Positions 48,120-57,415 of a stretch of 64,000 bases of DNA are shown piece after piece. The position numbers and the translations under genes are program-made. This DNA comes from Terrisporobacter mayombei (GTDB lineage: Bacteria > Bacillota > Clostridia > Peptostreptococcales > Peptostreptococcaceae), in the NCBI RefSeq assembly GCF_020748465.1, contig NZ_JAHZMP010000001.1, positions 434,001-498,000 on the forward strand, given 5' to 3'. The number at the start of each line of letters is the position of its first letter. Position 1 is the first letter of the stretch. The notes beneath the pieces are model-generated. The model did no database searches, was not told the origin of the DNA, and saw only the letters and a program-made list of their open reading frames with translations.

Positions 48120-48280
48120 ATTATCTATGTCTATTCTAATCTCTTCTCCTAAAATTTTAATCTCCTCCCTTACATTGTGTATACTTTAAGATATCATATT
48201 TGTTATATTAAGTCAAAAAATTATATATCTACAGATATTTTGTATAATTTTATTTTTAAATATATTGTATATTTTAAAAA

Positions 48281-48307
48281 TAAAAAGACCTAGATTAAAC
48301 TAGGTCT
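48281..48307 (-). terminator. Terminator of the VanW-family gene
   Basis: AGACCTAG pairs with CTAGGTCT over 6 bases; T run on the minus strand; overlaps just beyond the stop codon. Confidence 0.83.
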
Positions 48308-48312
48308 ATAAT

Positions 48313-49809
48313 TTACTCTTTTTCTACAGGTATATCTTCTTCCTTTTGAGTATTATTATTGTTGTTATCCTTATCATTGTTGCTCTTATTGTTTTCTTCA
48401 CTATTATCTTCATTTTTATTAGAATTGTTATTAGAGTTATCCGTAGTAGAAGAATTATTTTCTTCTTTTTTTGATGGTTTTTCTTCTTTTTTCGTTCCTA
48501 TCGCCACAACTTTTTGTTTAGATGGATAGAAAGATGATGCTATTTTTTCTTTTTTTACTTCTTTTCCATTTTCATCATAATAAATTCTATAAGTTGATAC
48601 ACTATAAGAATCTCTTCCATATTCTAGTATTTTTTCGTTTCCTTTTTCTAGTGTTGGATCTTTTTCTTCTTTAGTTGGAGCTTTAGTTACTTTATCTATA
48701 CTTGTATTAATTTTTATATTTTGTTTTTCTTTATTACTTCCATAAACCTGGCAAGTGATTACTCCATTATTGTAGTAATTTTTAATATATACTGGTTGAT
48801 CATAATCATTCTTAAACACAAAATCTAATCCACTATCAGATACAACAGCATCTCTGCCCTTATCTACGTAGCTTGATGGTATAGAATGATTAGATACTTT
48901 CACTATATCGAGACCTGCATATAAAACTGCATTATACAAAGTTGTAGAAACTTGACATACTCCACCACCTACACCCTGTACAGCTTCTCCACTAACAATT
49001 ACCGTTGCATTTTTATATCCATTTTTAACTGTTCTTAATCCTGTATGTTTATTATAAGAGAATTCTTCTCCTGGCATTAATAATACACCACTAGTCCTCT
49101 CTGTTGCTATTTGAATATTTTCTATTCTACCAGGGCTTACATCTGATAAAACTGTTTGAAAACTTCCAAGTAAAGTATTTATATCTTTTAAATCTTCTTT
49201 TCTAATCTTAGGTTCTACTTTTGTAACAACTAAACTTTCTTCAAATAGTCCTTCTTGTAAAGATTTTTTTAAATTAGCTATTGTGGCACTAATATCAACT
49301 TGTAAACCAGCTTTATCTTGACTAATTTCAATATTATTATCTGATACATTTAACTTTGCATCTTTCATACTTACATTAACTTCTTCTGATATTTTTTCAA
49401 GTTCTGAAGTTACTTTATCTTCATCACAATCAACCACTACATTTATATAGTTTTTAATACCAAAAGTAGATTTTAGTGTATCTACTATATTTGAAAAAAT
49501 ATTTTTATTTCTATTAACCTTATAAGCATTATCTATTGTTTTATCTATATCGTAATTTGTATCTATATCATTAGGATTAATATTCCATGCTTTATCATTA
49601 TATTTAAATGTTATTGTATCTATTTTGTATTCACTTAATATTTTCTTTTTTGCATCTTCCTTACTTAAATTTCCTACATCAATATCTTTCACATAGGTAT
49701 TTTTAGCTATTTTGTCATTGTTAATTTGCATATAACCAAATCCGAAAGTCAAAATTAAGATACCACTTAATATAACAATAGCTAAATTTATTCCTTTTAA
49801 ATTCTTCAT
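48313..49809 (-). CDS. VanW-family cell-wall protein
   Basis: A 498-residue protein anchored by an N-terminal helix (residues about 8-25). Residues about 40-210 are two peptidoglycan-binding-like (PG_binding_4) domains. The VanW domain (residues about 240-350) has PGEEFSYNKHTGLRT and GVGGGVCQVSTTLYNAV. A low-complexity Asn/Asp/Glu/Lys tail of about 50 residues ends the chain. VanW proteins are known from vancomycin clusters and cell-wall genes, activity unproven. It lies downstream of the second TPR gene (29-base gap), so the two are co-transcribed. Confidence 0.9.
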   Translation of the reverse strand: MKNLKGINLAIVILSGILILTFGFGYMQINNDKIAKNTYVKDIDVGNLSKEDAKKKILSEYKIDTITFKYNDKAWNINPNDIDTNYDIDKTIDNAYKVNRNKNIFSNIVDTLKSTFGIKNYINVVVDCDEDKVTSELEKISEEVNVSMKDAKLNVSDNNIEISQDKAGLQVDISATIANLKKSLQEGLFEESLVVTKVEPKIRKEDLKDINTLLGSFQTVLSDVSPGRIENIQIATERTSGVLLMPGEEFSYNKHTGLRTVKNGYKNATVIVSGEAVQGVGGGVCQVSTTLYNAVLYAGLDIVKVSNHSIPSSYVDKGRDAVVSDSGLDFVFKNDYDQPVYIKNYYNNGVITCQVYGSNKEKQNIKINTSIDKVTKAPTKEEKDPTLEKGNEKILEYGRDSYSVSTYRIYYDENGKEVKKEKIASSFYPSKQKVVAIGTKKEEKPSKKEENNSSTTDNSNNNSNKNEDNSEENNKSNNDKDNNNNNTQKEEDIPVEKE

Positions 49810-49838
49810 TATGTGTCTCCTTGTTGTATTACTTATGT

Positions 49839-51224
49839 TTAAACATGTTGTACTTTGTCATTCTCTAAATTATAAATAGTTTTGTCATAAATATTAATCA
49901 TATATATTTCTTTAGGTTTAAACCAACCTGTTTTAACCATAAAATAGTAGTATATATTACCATTTTCATTTATCATATTTTTTACTTCATCATTACTATA
50001 TTTTTCTTGCTTATCTTCATCTAGTAATTCTATACTATTATATTTTTTACCATTTTCTTTTAATTTGTCCTCTAATATTGATTTAGCCTCGTCTTTATTT
50101 ATAGAAAAAATAATCTGTCCACTATCATCATCTATTTTAAAGTATGCATCACTGTAGTCACAGTTATAATCTTTTTTGTCTGATTTATATGAATAAAGTT
50201 TTTTAGTCTCGGTGTCAATCAATACCTCATTAATAACTTTATCGTTCTTTGCTACTTCACCGTAGTAATATCTTTTTCCATTTACAGTTTGTAAGTAAGA
50301 CACTACAGATAAATCATCTTTATTTTCATTACTTCTTCTTGATATTAAATTTATAATATCACTACTTGTCATAGTATAATTAGAAACATATTTATTATAC
50401 TGCTCTATTAAATCATTTATTTCCTCTTCATCATAGTATGGACTTAAGTAGCTTAAATATTTTAATGCATCCTCATACTTTCCTTCACTTGCTAAGCTTT
50501 TAGCTTGATTAATATAATAATCATGCATAACCTTTATACATTCTTTCTTTGCATTTTGTGCCAAAGAATAATATTTTTCATCTTCTTTAATCACTTTATC
50601 ATACAATTCTATGGCTTCATGGTACTTTTTTATAGACTGACTTTTAGTTCCTTCTTTATATATTTGTCTAGATTCAAAAAGAGATTCTATATGTTGTTTA
50701 AATTCATCTAATCCTTCATTAACACCATTTAAAGAAGATGTGATTTGTAAAAATGAAGATGCCGATTCGTAAGTAATATTTTCTTCTTTATACATTTCAT
50801 CTACTCTTTTTCCTAAGTCTATTAAATTTTCTGGGGCAATACTTATGGGGTTTAGTGCATTAACTGTGTTTACAAGCCCCATATACTGTTCTTTTGTTAC
50901 TTGTCCATTAATATACATATCTGCACTATTAATAAGCAATGCAGACAACTTCTTAGATACTTTTTTATTAAATTTACTCATTTTAGAATCAGAAAATTCT
51001 TTTTCTATATCATCATAGTAATTTTCAGCCATAGTATACTGTCTCTCTTCTATATATGTAATTAAAGTATTGACTTCATTATTTATGTTGAAATTATCAC
51101 TACTAAAATAAATAACTATGAGTAAAAGTAATAGCGCCAGAGCCGAGAATGAAATTCTTACTATATTTCGTCTATTATCATATATTAGATTAACTACTTT
51201 ATCATAAAATGCCTTAAAATTCAT
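49839..51224 (-). CDS. TPR membrane protein
   Basis: A 461-residue protein with a cytoplasmic Asn/Arg-rich N-terminus, a transmembrane helix at about residues 23-41 and an extracytoplasmic part. That part holds TPR-like helices (residues about 50-300, for example KYEDALKYLSYLSPYY) and a C-terminal beta-rich region with a PepSY-like pattern (residues about 340-461). It sits just upstream of VanW on the same strand. Role unknown; a scaffold at the envelope is likely. Confidence 0.78.
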   Translation of the reverse strand: MNFKAFYDKVVNLIYDNRRNIVRISFSALALLLLLIVIYFSSDNFNINNEVNTLITYIEERQYTMAENYYDDIEKEFSDSKMSKFNKKVSKKLSALLINSADMYINGQVTKEQYMGLVNTVNALNPISIAPENLIDLGKRVDEMYKEENITYESASSFLQITSSLNGVNEGLDEFKQHIESLFESRQIYKEGTKSQSIKKYHEAIELYDKVIKEDEKYYSLAQNAKKECIKVMHDYYINQAKSLASEGKYEDALKYLSYLSPYYDEEEINDLIEQYNKYVSNYTMTSSDIINLISRRSNENKDDLSVVSYLQTVNGKRYYYGEVAKNDKVINEVLIDTETKKLYSYKSDKKDYNCDYSDAYFKIDDDSGQIIFSINKDEAKSILEDKLKENGKKYNSIELLDEDKQEKYSNDEVKNMINENGNIYYYFMVKTGWFKPKEIYMINIYDKTIYNLENDKVQHV

Positions 51225-51360
51225 TATTTTTTCCTTTCTTAAATTAATTTTTCCATAAACAAACTTTTATTAATTATAACATAAATATGCATATTTTTCA
51301 TTTTTTCATTCATATTACTAAAAGGTCAACATATATCAACAATAGACTAAATTTACATGT

Positions 51361-52125
51361 TTACAGTGAAACATTCACAAAAATAATACTTATATCATCT
51401 AAACTTCCATTTTTACTTAAGTTACTTAATTCCTTATCATAATTTTTCTCTAACTTCATTTTAGAAAATATATTCTTATTGTACTTTATCAATGTATTAT
51501 CTATTTCATTTACCATACTTTTATATGAACCAAAGCTATTTTCAAAGCCATCTGAATAAATTATTATGTTGCTTATATTCATGTCATATCTTATGACTTT
51601 ATAAATCATTTTATCATAAGCCATTTCCTCTGCTAAACAATCCACTATATTTTTGTTGTATGAAGGCAATACTTTTTTAATATTATTATCTTGTTTAATT
51701 AAAATATCTCCATCACCAAGTTTTAAATAGATTATATAATCATTTTTTATCATAACTCCCAGCAGAGTAGTACCATATACAAAATAGTTATATTTAAATA
51801 CTGCTGGAAGACTTTTTTTCATATCTTGTTCAACTAGCACTCTCCATCCATTGCAAATTTCTTTTTGTAATGTTTCATTATCTAATAACTCTTCAATTTT
51901 GCTTATATCTTCATCTGCATATTTTTTTAATATCTCAATTGTCACTTCACATGCAAACTTTGATCCTAAGTCACTATTAGTAAAAAATTCACCACTATGG
52001 CCATCTGCTACAGCACATATTAATCCATCTTCTATATTTTCAAATTTTAAATAATCCTGTGATGATTTGTTTTTAATTATATTTTTATATCCTACCACAC
52101 TTTTGCTAAAAACCGAAAATTTCAT
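51361..52125 (-). CDS. PP2C-family protein phosphatase
   Basis: A 254-residue PPM-type phosphatase of the PP2C_2 group. Metal ligands: VADGHSG (Asp and Gly), LKLGDGD, YSDGFENS and, near the end, GSLDDISI. It removes phosphate from Ser/Thr. Start at 52125 because AAGGAGG is 6 bases before it; the ATG at 52143 has none. No Ser/Thr kinase gene is in the window, so the partner must be elsewhere. Same strand as the VanW and TPR genes, with a 137-base gap. Confidence 0.9.
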   Translation of the reverse strand: MKFSVFSKSVVGYKNIIKNKSSQDYLKFENIEDGLICAVADGHSGEFFTNSDLGSKFACEVTIEILKKYADEDISKIEELLDNETLQKEICNGWRVLVEQDMKKSLPAVFKYNYFVYGTTLLGVMIKNDYIIYLKLGDGDILIKQDNNIKKVLPSYNKNIVDCLAEEMAYDKMIYKVIRYDMNISNIIIYSDGFENSFGSYKSMVNEIDNTLIKYNKNIFSKMKLEKNYDKELSNLSKNGSLDDISIIFVNVSL

Positions 52126-52175
52126 ATTAACCTCCTTATTCAATTTACTCTTATAAAATAATATGTTTTAAATAT

Positions 52176-52217
52176 AAAAAAACCGCAAATTTATTAAAAT
52201 AAATTGCGGTTTTTTTA
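52176..52217. terminator. Bidirectional terminator
   Basis: AAAAAACCGCAA pairs with TTGCGGTTTTTT; between the PP2C gene and the small membrane protein gene. Confidence 0.9.
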
Positions 52218-52234
52218 TATTTAAAGCCCCTTGA

Positions 52235-52582
52235 CTATGATATTCTTTTTCTCTTTCTGTGAATTGCTCTTTGTGTTTTTCTATCAGTTTTAGCAGGAAC
52301 AGTTTTCTTAGACACCGTAATAGGTTTTGCAATAATTTGTTCCCATTTAAACGCACATAATATTAGAGATGAACATACTGTGACGAATACAGCTAACATT
52401 AAGTAATAACTAAACCTTATATTTACACCTAGCAAAGCATTAACTATTACTAGTGTTAATACTACAGGACAACAAACAACTGCCGACTGTACTGTAATCT
52501 TTAACATTCTTTCCCCTATTTTTCTTATGTGGTTAAACATATTTATGCCTTTTCCTATTAACCTCTTAAATGTTTTCTTCAT
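52235..52582 (-). CDS. Small membrane protein, unknown
   Basis: A 115-residue protein with two hydrophobic helices (residues about 31-50 and 58-80) and basic ends, strongly so at the C-terminus (RKTQRAIHRKRKRIS). No family recognised. The ATG at 52582 is preferred to a GTG at 52591: GAGGTGAGG precedes it. It lies directly upstream of the PP2C gene on the same strand, with a terminator between. Confidence 0.6.
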   Translation of the reverse strand: MKKTFKRLIGKGINMFNHIRKIGERMLKITVQSAVVCCPVVLTLVIVNALLGVNIRFSYYLMLAVFVTVCSSLILCAFKWEQIIAKPITVSKKTVPAKTDRKTQRAIHRKRKRIS

Positions 52583-52825
52583 GCCCCTCACCTCAACTTT
52601 ATAAATATTTATAAAAATAACATTATATCTATAATAATAACAAACTTATACAATTTTGGCAATGTTTATAAATTATATTGTAGAAAAAAAAGTTATTTTA
52701 CAATCTAATAAAAGCTGATTATTTAAACATAACCTTTTAATAGTAAATATCTTAAATTTGTAACATTAAATCTCAATAATTAATAAAATAAATAGATATA
52801 TAATTTTTTTAAACGAGGTGATTTT

Positions 52826-54601
52826 ATGACATGTCTTCCAAACTTAGGAGAAAAGGCCCCAAACTTTAAAGCGAATACTACCTTTGGTCCCATAGAACTT
52901 TCTGATTATGCGGGTAGTTGGTTAGTACTATTTTCTCATCCAGGAGATTTTACTCCTGTATGTACTACTGAATTTATAGCATTTACAAACTTAGCTCCAG
53001 AGTTTGAAAAAAGAAATACTAAGTTATTAGGTCTTAGCGTTGATAGCAATGCTTCTCATTTAGCTTGGGTATATAATATTTTGCAAATTACAGGAATAAC
53101 TATACCTTTTCCAATCATAGAAGATCGAGATATGAAAATAGCAAAACAATACGGAATGATTTCCGAAGAAATGAGTTCTACTTCAACTGTAAGAACTGTA
53201 TTTATAATAGATGATAAGCAGATTCTAAGAACAATACTTTATTATCCACTAACCACTGGAAGAAATATTCCTGAAATACTTAGAATTGTAGATGCTTTAC
53301 AAACTTCTGATAAATGTAAGGTGCTTACTCCTGCTAACTGGTTACCAGGTACTCCTGTTATGCTTCCACCACCAAAAACTTTTAAAGAGTTGCAAGAAAG
53401 AGTTAATAGCTGTAACAAAGAATATAAATGCTTAGATTGGTATATTTGTTTTATTGAAGATGAGTGTAATAAATGTAAAAAAAGAATAAAATCTTCAAAA
53501 AAAGCAATTGAGAAAAATTCAATATTCATGAGACCTCCAATAGATGTAGAATTAAAACCTGACACATTAAACCCTAAATGCCCTGATTTAGCACCTATAG
53601 TTGGAGAATATGTTCTTGGTAATCCTAAAAATATAGATCCTAACTTTTTAGATTTTATAATTTATGCCTTTGTACAAATTAGCTCTAATGGCGAGTTAGT
53701 TGTTCCAACTCCAACTTATTTGAAATCTTTAGTAAAATTAAGAGATATAAATCCAGATCTTCAAGTAATAGCTGCCATCGGGGGATGGGGAGCAGAGGGA
53801 TTTTCTGATGCAGCTTCAACACCAGCATCTAGATATGCTTTTGCTAGAAATGTACAAAAGCTTATAAATGATTATAAATTAGATGGAATAGATATTGACT
53901 GGGAATATCCTGGAAGTGGTGCTGCTGGAATTAAATCAAGACCTGAAGATAGAGAAAACTTCACACTTTTATTAACAGCCCTAAGAGATGTACTTGGACC
54001 TGAGACTTGGATAAGTGTTGCTGGAACTGGTGATTATGGATATATTAACAGAAGTGCTGAAATAGATAAAATAGCTCCTTTAATCACTCATTTCAATCTA
54101 ATGAGTTATGACTTTACTGCAGGGGAAACTGGCAAAAATGCAATGAATCATCAATCTAACTTATTTGCTTCTGATTTCTCTTTACCTGGATATAGTGTAG
54201 ATAATATGGTGAATAATTTAATTGATGCCGGTATGCCATCTGAAAAAATTCTACTTGGTATACCATTTTACGGACGACTTGGTGCCACTATAACTAGATC
54301 TTATGATGAACTTAGAAAATCTTATATAAATAAAAATGGGTTTGAATACAGATTTGATAATGATGCAAAGGTTCCTTATTTAGTTAAAGATGGTGAATTT
54401 GCCATGTCTTTCGATAACGAAGTATCAATTTTCATAAAATCACAATATATACGTCAAAATTGTTTAGGTGGAATATTCGCTTGGCAATCAACATTTGATC
54501 AAGCTAACATTCTCCTAAGGGCTATGTATGAATCAATAAATAATCCTACAGTTTTTGAAAAAGAACTTCAAGATACTTTTGGGCAAATACCTTCTTTGTA
54601 A
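52826..54601 (+). CDS. CotE-like spore coat protein: peroxiredoxin fused to GH18 chitinase
   Basis: A 591-residue fusion. Residues 1-225 are a Prx6-type peroxiredoxin with PGDFTPVCTTE (peroxidatic Cys46) and YPLTTGRNI. Residues about 250-590 are a family 18 glycosyl hydrolase, with the barrel signature LDGIDIDWEYPG (D353, D356, D358 and acid Glu360). The same pairing is known in Clostridioides difficile CotE, a spore coat protein that affects coat assembly and mucin contact. This copy is shorter than the 712 residues of that protein. The linker is Cys-rich (SCNKEYKC, CNKC). AGGTG precedes the ATG. Probably made in the mother cell. Confidence 0.85.
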   Translation: MTCLPNLGEKAPNFKANTTFGPIELSDYAGSWLVLFSHPGDFTPVCTTEFIAFTNLAPEFEKRNTKLLGLSVDSNASHLAWVYNILQITGITIPFPIIEDRDMKIAKQYGMISEEMSSTSTVRTVFIIDDKQILRTILYYPLTTGRNIPEILRIVDALQTSDKCKVLTPANWLPGTPVMLPPPKTFKELQERVNSCNKEYKCLDWYICFIEDECNKCKKRIKSSKKAIEKNSIFMRPPIDVELKPDTLNPKCPDLAPIVGEYVLGNPKNIDPNFLDFIIYAFVQISSNGELVVPTPTYLKSLVKLRDINPDLQVIAAIGGWGAEGFSDAASTPASRYAFARNVQKLINDYKLDGIDIDWEYPGSGAAGIKSRPEDRENFTLLLTALRDVLGPETWISVAGTGDYGYINRSAEIDKIAPLITHFNLMSYDFTAGETGKNAMNHQSNLFASDFSLPGYSVDNMVNNLIDAGMPSEKILLGIPFYGRLGATITRSYDELRKSYINKNGFEYRFDNDAKVPYLVKDGEFAMSFDNEVSIFIKSQYIRQNCLGGIFAWQSTFDQANILLRAMYESINNPTVFEKELQDTFGQIPSL

Positions 54602-54610
54602 ATGAATAAC

Positions 54611-54650
54611 AAAAAGCTATGAACTAGATTATTCTAGCTCATAGCTTTTT
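54611..54650. terminator. Bidirectional terminator
   Basis: AAAAAGCTATGA-CTAGA pairs with TCTAG-TCATAGCTTTTT; between the CotE-like and AEC genes. Confidence 0.9.
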
Positions 54651-55569
54651 AAGTTAACAATATGTAAACTAACACAGGTATTGTTACTACACTACATAAC
54701 GTTGTGATAAAAATAGTTTTAGATGCCAGATTTATATTTCCTTCATACTCATTACAAAACATTATAGTTATAGTTGCTACAGGCATTGCTGAAACAATTA
54801 TTATAATTCCAAGTATTAGTTCATTTGTAACAAAATGTTTTAATATTAAGAAAAAAATTATAGGTATAATTATTTGTTTTATAAAGGTATATGGATATAA
54901 TCTTTTTTCTAAAAATACTTCTTTTATTGGTATTTGCGCTAAAGAAGATCCTATCAGCATCATTGCAAGAGGCGTAGTAATTCCACCTATCATGGAAGTT
55001 GTTTCTTTTATTATTAATGGTACTTCCATATTTGTTATATATATAATAATAGCAATTATTGATACTACAATTCCTGGATTAATTAAAGTTTTAATATCAA
55101 AAGATAATTTGTTACTTTCAGATATTAAATAAATACCATAACTGTAACAAAAAACATTAAATACTAAATTAATAATTGCCGCAAAAAACACTGCTTCACT
55201 TCCGAATATTGATTCTATAACTGGAAAGCCCATAAATCCAATATTTGCGAATATAGTCATAAATTGATATAATTTTTCATCTTCTTTTGGTACTTTTAAA
55301 AATTTAGCCAAAAACATACCTATAAAAGGTAAGATTGCATATAAAATTATGGCAATAATAGCAATATCTAAAACTAGCTTTGGATCTCCTTCTTTACCTC
55401 GATTTACTACTGATGATAAAATCAAAGCTGGTGCTGTAATATTTAAAAGCAGTGAAGATATTTTTTTATTCACATTAACATCTAAAATATTCTTCTTATT
55501 AGCAATATAACCTATTACCATTATTATAAATAAAACTAACATTTGATTAATAATTACTCCAATATCCAT
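54649..55569 (-). CDS. AEC-family transporter (auxin efflux carrier-like)
   Basis: A 306-residue membrane protein with about ten hydrophobic segments in two halves. NVNKKISSLLLNITAPALI and MLIGSSLAQIPIKEV are typical of the family. Prokaryotic members move small organic acids such as malate or malonate, with no sign here of the substrate. GGGGG precedes the ATG. It begins 26 bases downstream from the Ca/Na antiporter's stop codon on the opposite side, so the two genes are head to tail and may be co-transcribed (AEC first). Confidence 0.85.
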   Translation of the reverse strand: MDIGVIINQMLVLFIIMVIGYIANKKNILDVNVNKKISSLLLNITAPALILSSVVNRGKEGDPKLVLDIAIIAIILYAILPFIGMFLAKFLKVPKEDEKLYQFMTIFANIGFMGFPVIESIFGSEAVFFAAIINLVFNVFCYSYGIYLISESNKLSFDIKTLINPGIVVSIIAIIIYITNMEVPLIIKETTSMIGGITTPLAMMLIGSSLAQIPIKEVFLEKRLYPYTFIKQIIIPIIFFLILKHFVTNELILGIIIIVSAMPVATITIMFCNEYEGNINLASKTIFITTLCSVVTIPVLVYILLT

Positions 55570-55595
55570 TCATTTCCCCCAATAATAATAAAAAT

Positions 55596-56546
55596 TTATT
55601 GTCTATATATTATAAAAATAAAATAAGCAATATATAGTAAATTAATAATCATACCCTCTACTTTACTTATCTTTCTATTTGAAATAGCAAGAAGATATAC
55701 TATTAATGTAGATACTATCATTACTAACATATCTGTAAAAGCTTCAACTTGTACAGGTACATTACTAATATAAGACGACACACCTAGAACAAATAATATA
55801 TTAAATATATTTGATCCTACTGCATTTCCAATAGCAATATCACTTTCACCTTTTTTCGCTGCAATTATACTTGTAGCTAGCTCTGGTAGAGAAGTTCCAA
55901 CAGCAACTATAGTAAGCCCCACTAAGTTTTCACTCATTCCCCAAGCTATGGCAATATTTGAAGCGCTATTTACTACAAAATCACCTCCTATTATAATACC
56001 TAAAAGTCCGCCTATACTCAATAAAATACTTTTTGGAAGTGACATTATTTTATAATTTTCTTCATTCGTTTCATCATTACTATTTATAGCCATATCAATT
56101 AAATAATATATGAAGATAATAAATAAAACTATAAATATTAATCCATCTGCTCTTGTTAATATATTTTCATTATAACCTTGGAATTTTACATCATAAGCTA
56201 AAATAACCAACACTATAGATGACAATAGTAAAAATGGAAATTCTTTAAGAATTGTTGATTTTTGTACATATATGGGTCTTATCATTGCCGTTACTCCAAC
56301 AACAAATAATATATTAAAAATGTTAGATCCAACCACATTTGCTATAGCCATTTCATTTTGTCCACGCATGGCAGCCGTTATACTTACAGCTGCCTCTGGC
56401 GCACTAGTTCCAAATGCAACTATTGTAAGACCTATTATAAGGCTTGGTATATTAAATCTTTTAGCTATGGAAGAAGCTCCTTCTACAAAAAAATCTGCTC
56501 CTTTAATTAAAAATAAAAATCCGATTAATAAAATTATGTATGTCAT
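55596..56546 (-). CDS. Calcium/sodium antiporter (YrbG/CaxA family)
   Basis: A 316-residue membrane exchanger. The two alpha repeats are clear: GTSAPEAAVSITAAMRGQNE with NVVGSNIFNILFVVG, and GTSLPELATSIIAAKKGESD with NAVGSNIFNILFVLG. It probably moves Ca2+ out in exchange for Na+ or protons. AGGAGG precedes the ATG. The neighbouring AEC gene follows 26 bases after this stop codon, so this gene is first in a two-gene unit. Confidence 0.93.
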   Translation of the reverse strand: MTYIILLIGFLFLIKGADFFVEGASSIAKRFNIPSLIIGLTIVAFGTSAPEAAVSITAAMRGQNEMAIANVVGSNIFNILFVVGVTAMIRPIYVQKSTILKEFPFLLLSSIVLVILAYDVKFQGYNENILTRADGLIFIVLFIIFIYYLIDMAINSNDETNEENYKIMSLPKSILLSIGGLLGIIIGGDFVVNSASNIAIAWGMSENLVGLTIVAVGTSLPELATSIIAAKKGESDIAIGNAVGSNIFNILFVLGVSSYISNVPVQVEAFTDMLVMIVSTLIVYLLAISNRKISKVEGMIINLLYIAYFIFIIYRQ

Positions 56547-56662
56547 TTTTGCCCTCCTAAAAGTCTTTTTTATTAGTTTGTATTAATACTTTTATGTTAT
56601 GCAAAGTATATTTTTTTAAGTAAAAATAGATAATATTTGTATAAATATTTAGGAGATGTGAA

Positions 56663-57364
56663 ATGAGGAAAAAATTTATAGTTTTATTTTTATTATTTAA
56701 TATTTTACTATGTTTTGGTTGTGAAATGAACGACTTAAATGATAGCAAAATTCAAACAAAATTAACTACTTCTGATATAAAGCAATTGGTTGGTGTTACA
56801 TACGGAGATGTAGAAAAAATTTATGGTTCTCCGGAAAAGTCTACTTACTATCTAGACATAAAAGACTTATCTTCTGTTCATCATAATTATATTAGTCTTA
56901 GAGATTTTAATCATTATGCCATTATAAAAGCTTATTATGATATAAATGATGACGACTCTTATGTTATACTTTGGTACAAAGATAATAAAGTTGTAAAATC
57001 TTCATTTAATGAAACTGACATAATTAATGAAGATTATTTTGGGACAAGTATAAATAATATGGATATAAAAATAGATTATAATAAAAATTTTTCAACTTTA
57101 AATGAAAATTTTATTACAGATAGATATAGAAATTATATAGGCAATAATATTAAAGAATTTAATACAACATATAACTTGATTTGTCCAAGAATAGCTGTTA
57201 ATTTATTAAATGAAAATAAAGTACTTTATTTTTATGACATTAAGAGCAAGGAGCATTTGAATAAACATTCTTTGTTTATAATTTGTAATAATAGTATAAT
57301 AACTGAAATCAGCATTATTAATTCTTCTAATATATGTGAAACTATTATAAATTATATGAAATAA
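56663..57364 (+). CDS. Hypothetical lipoprotein
   Basis: A 233-residue protein with a lipoprotein signal (MRKKFIVLFLLFNILLCFGC, Cys20). The first mature part (residues about 35-100, YGDVEKIYGSPEKSTYY) resembles the SmpA/OmlA-like or DUF4309-type fold seen in small surface proteins; the remainder is not recognised. AGGAG precedes the ATG. Stands alone. Confidence 0.68.
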   Translation: MRKKFIVLFLLFNILLCFGCEMNDLNDSKIQTKLTTSDIKQLVGVTYGDVEKIYGSPEKSTYYLDIKDLSSVHHNYISLRDFNHYAIIKAYYDINDDDSYVILWYKDNKVVKSSFNETDIINEDYFGTSINNMDIKIDYNKNFSTLNENFITDRYRNYIGNNIKEFNTTYNLICPRIAVNLLNENKVLYFYDIKSKEHLNKHSLFIICNNSIITEISIINSSNICETIINYMK

Positions 57365-57376
57365 AATTTACCTAAT

Positions 57377-57408
57377 AAAAAAGTACATGAATAATTCATG
57401 TACTTTTT
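57377..57408. terminator. Bidirectional terminator
   Basis: AAAAAGTACATGAAT pairs with ATTCATGTACTTTTT; between convergent genes. Confidence 0.88.
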
Positions 57409-57415
57409 ATAGCGT

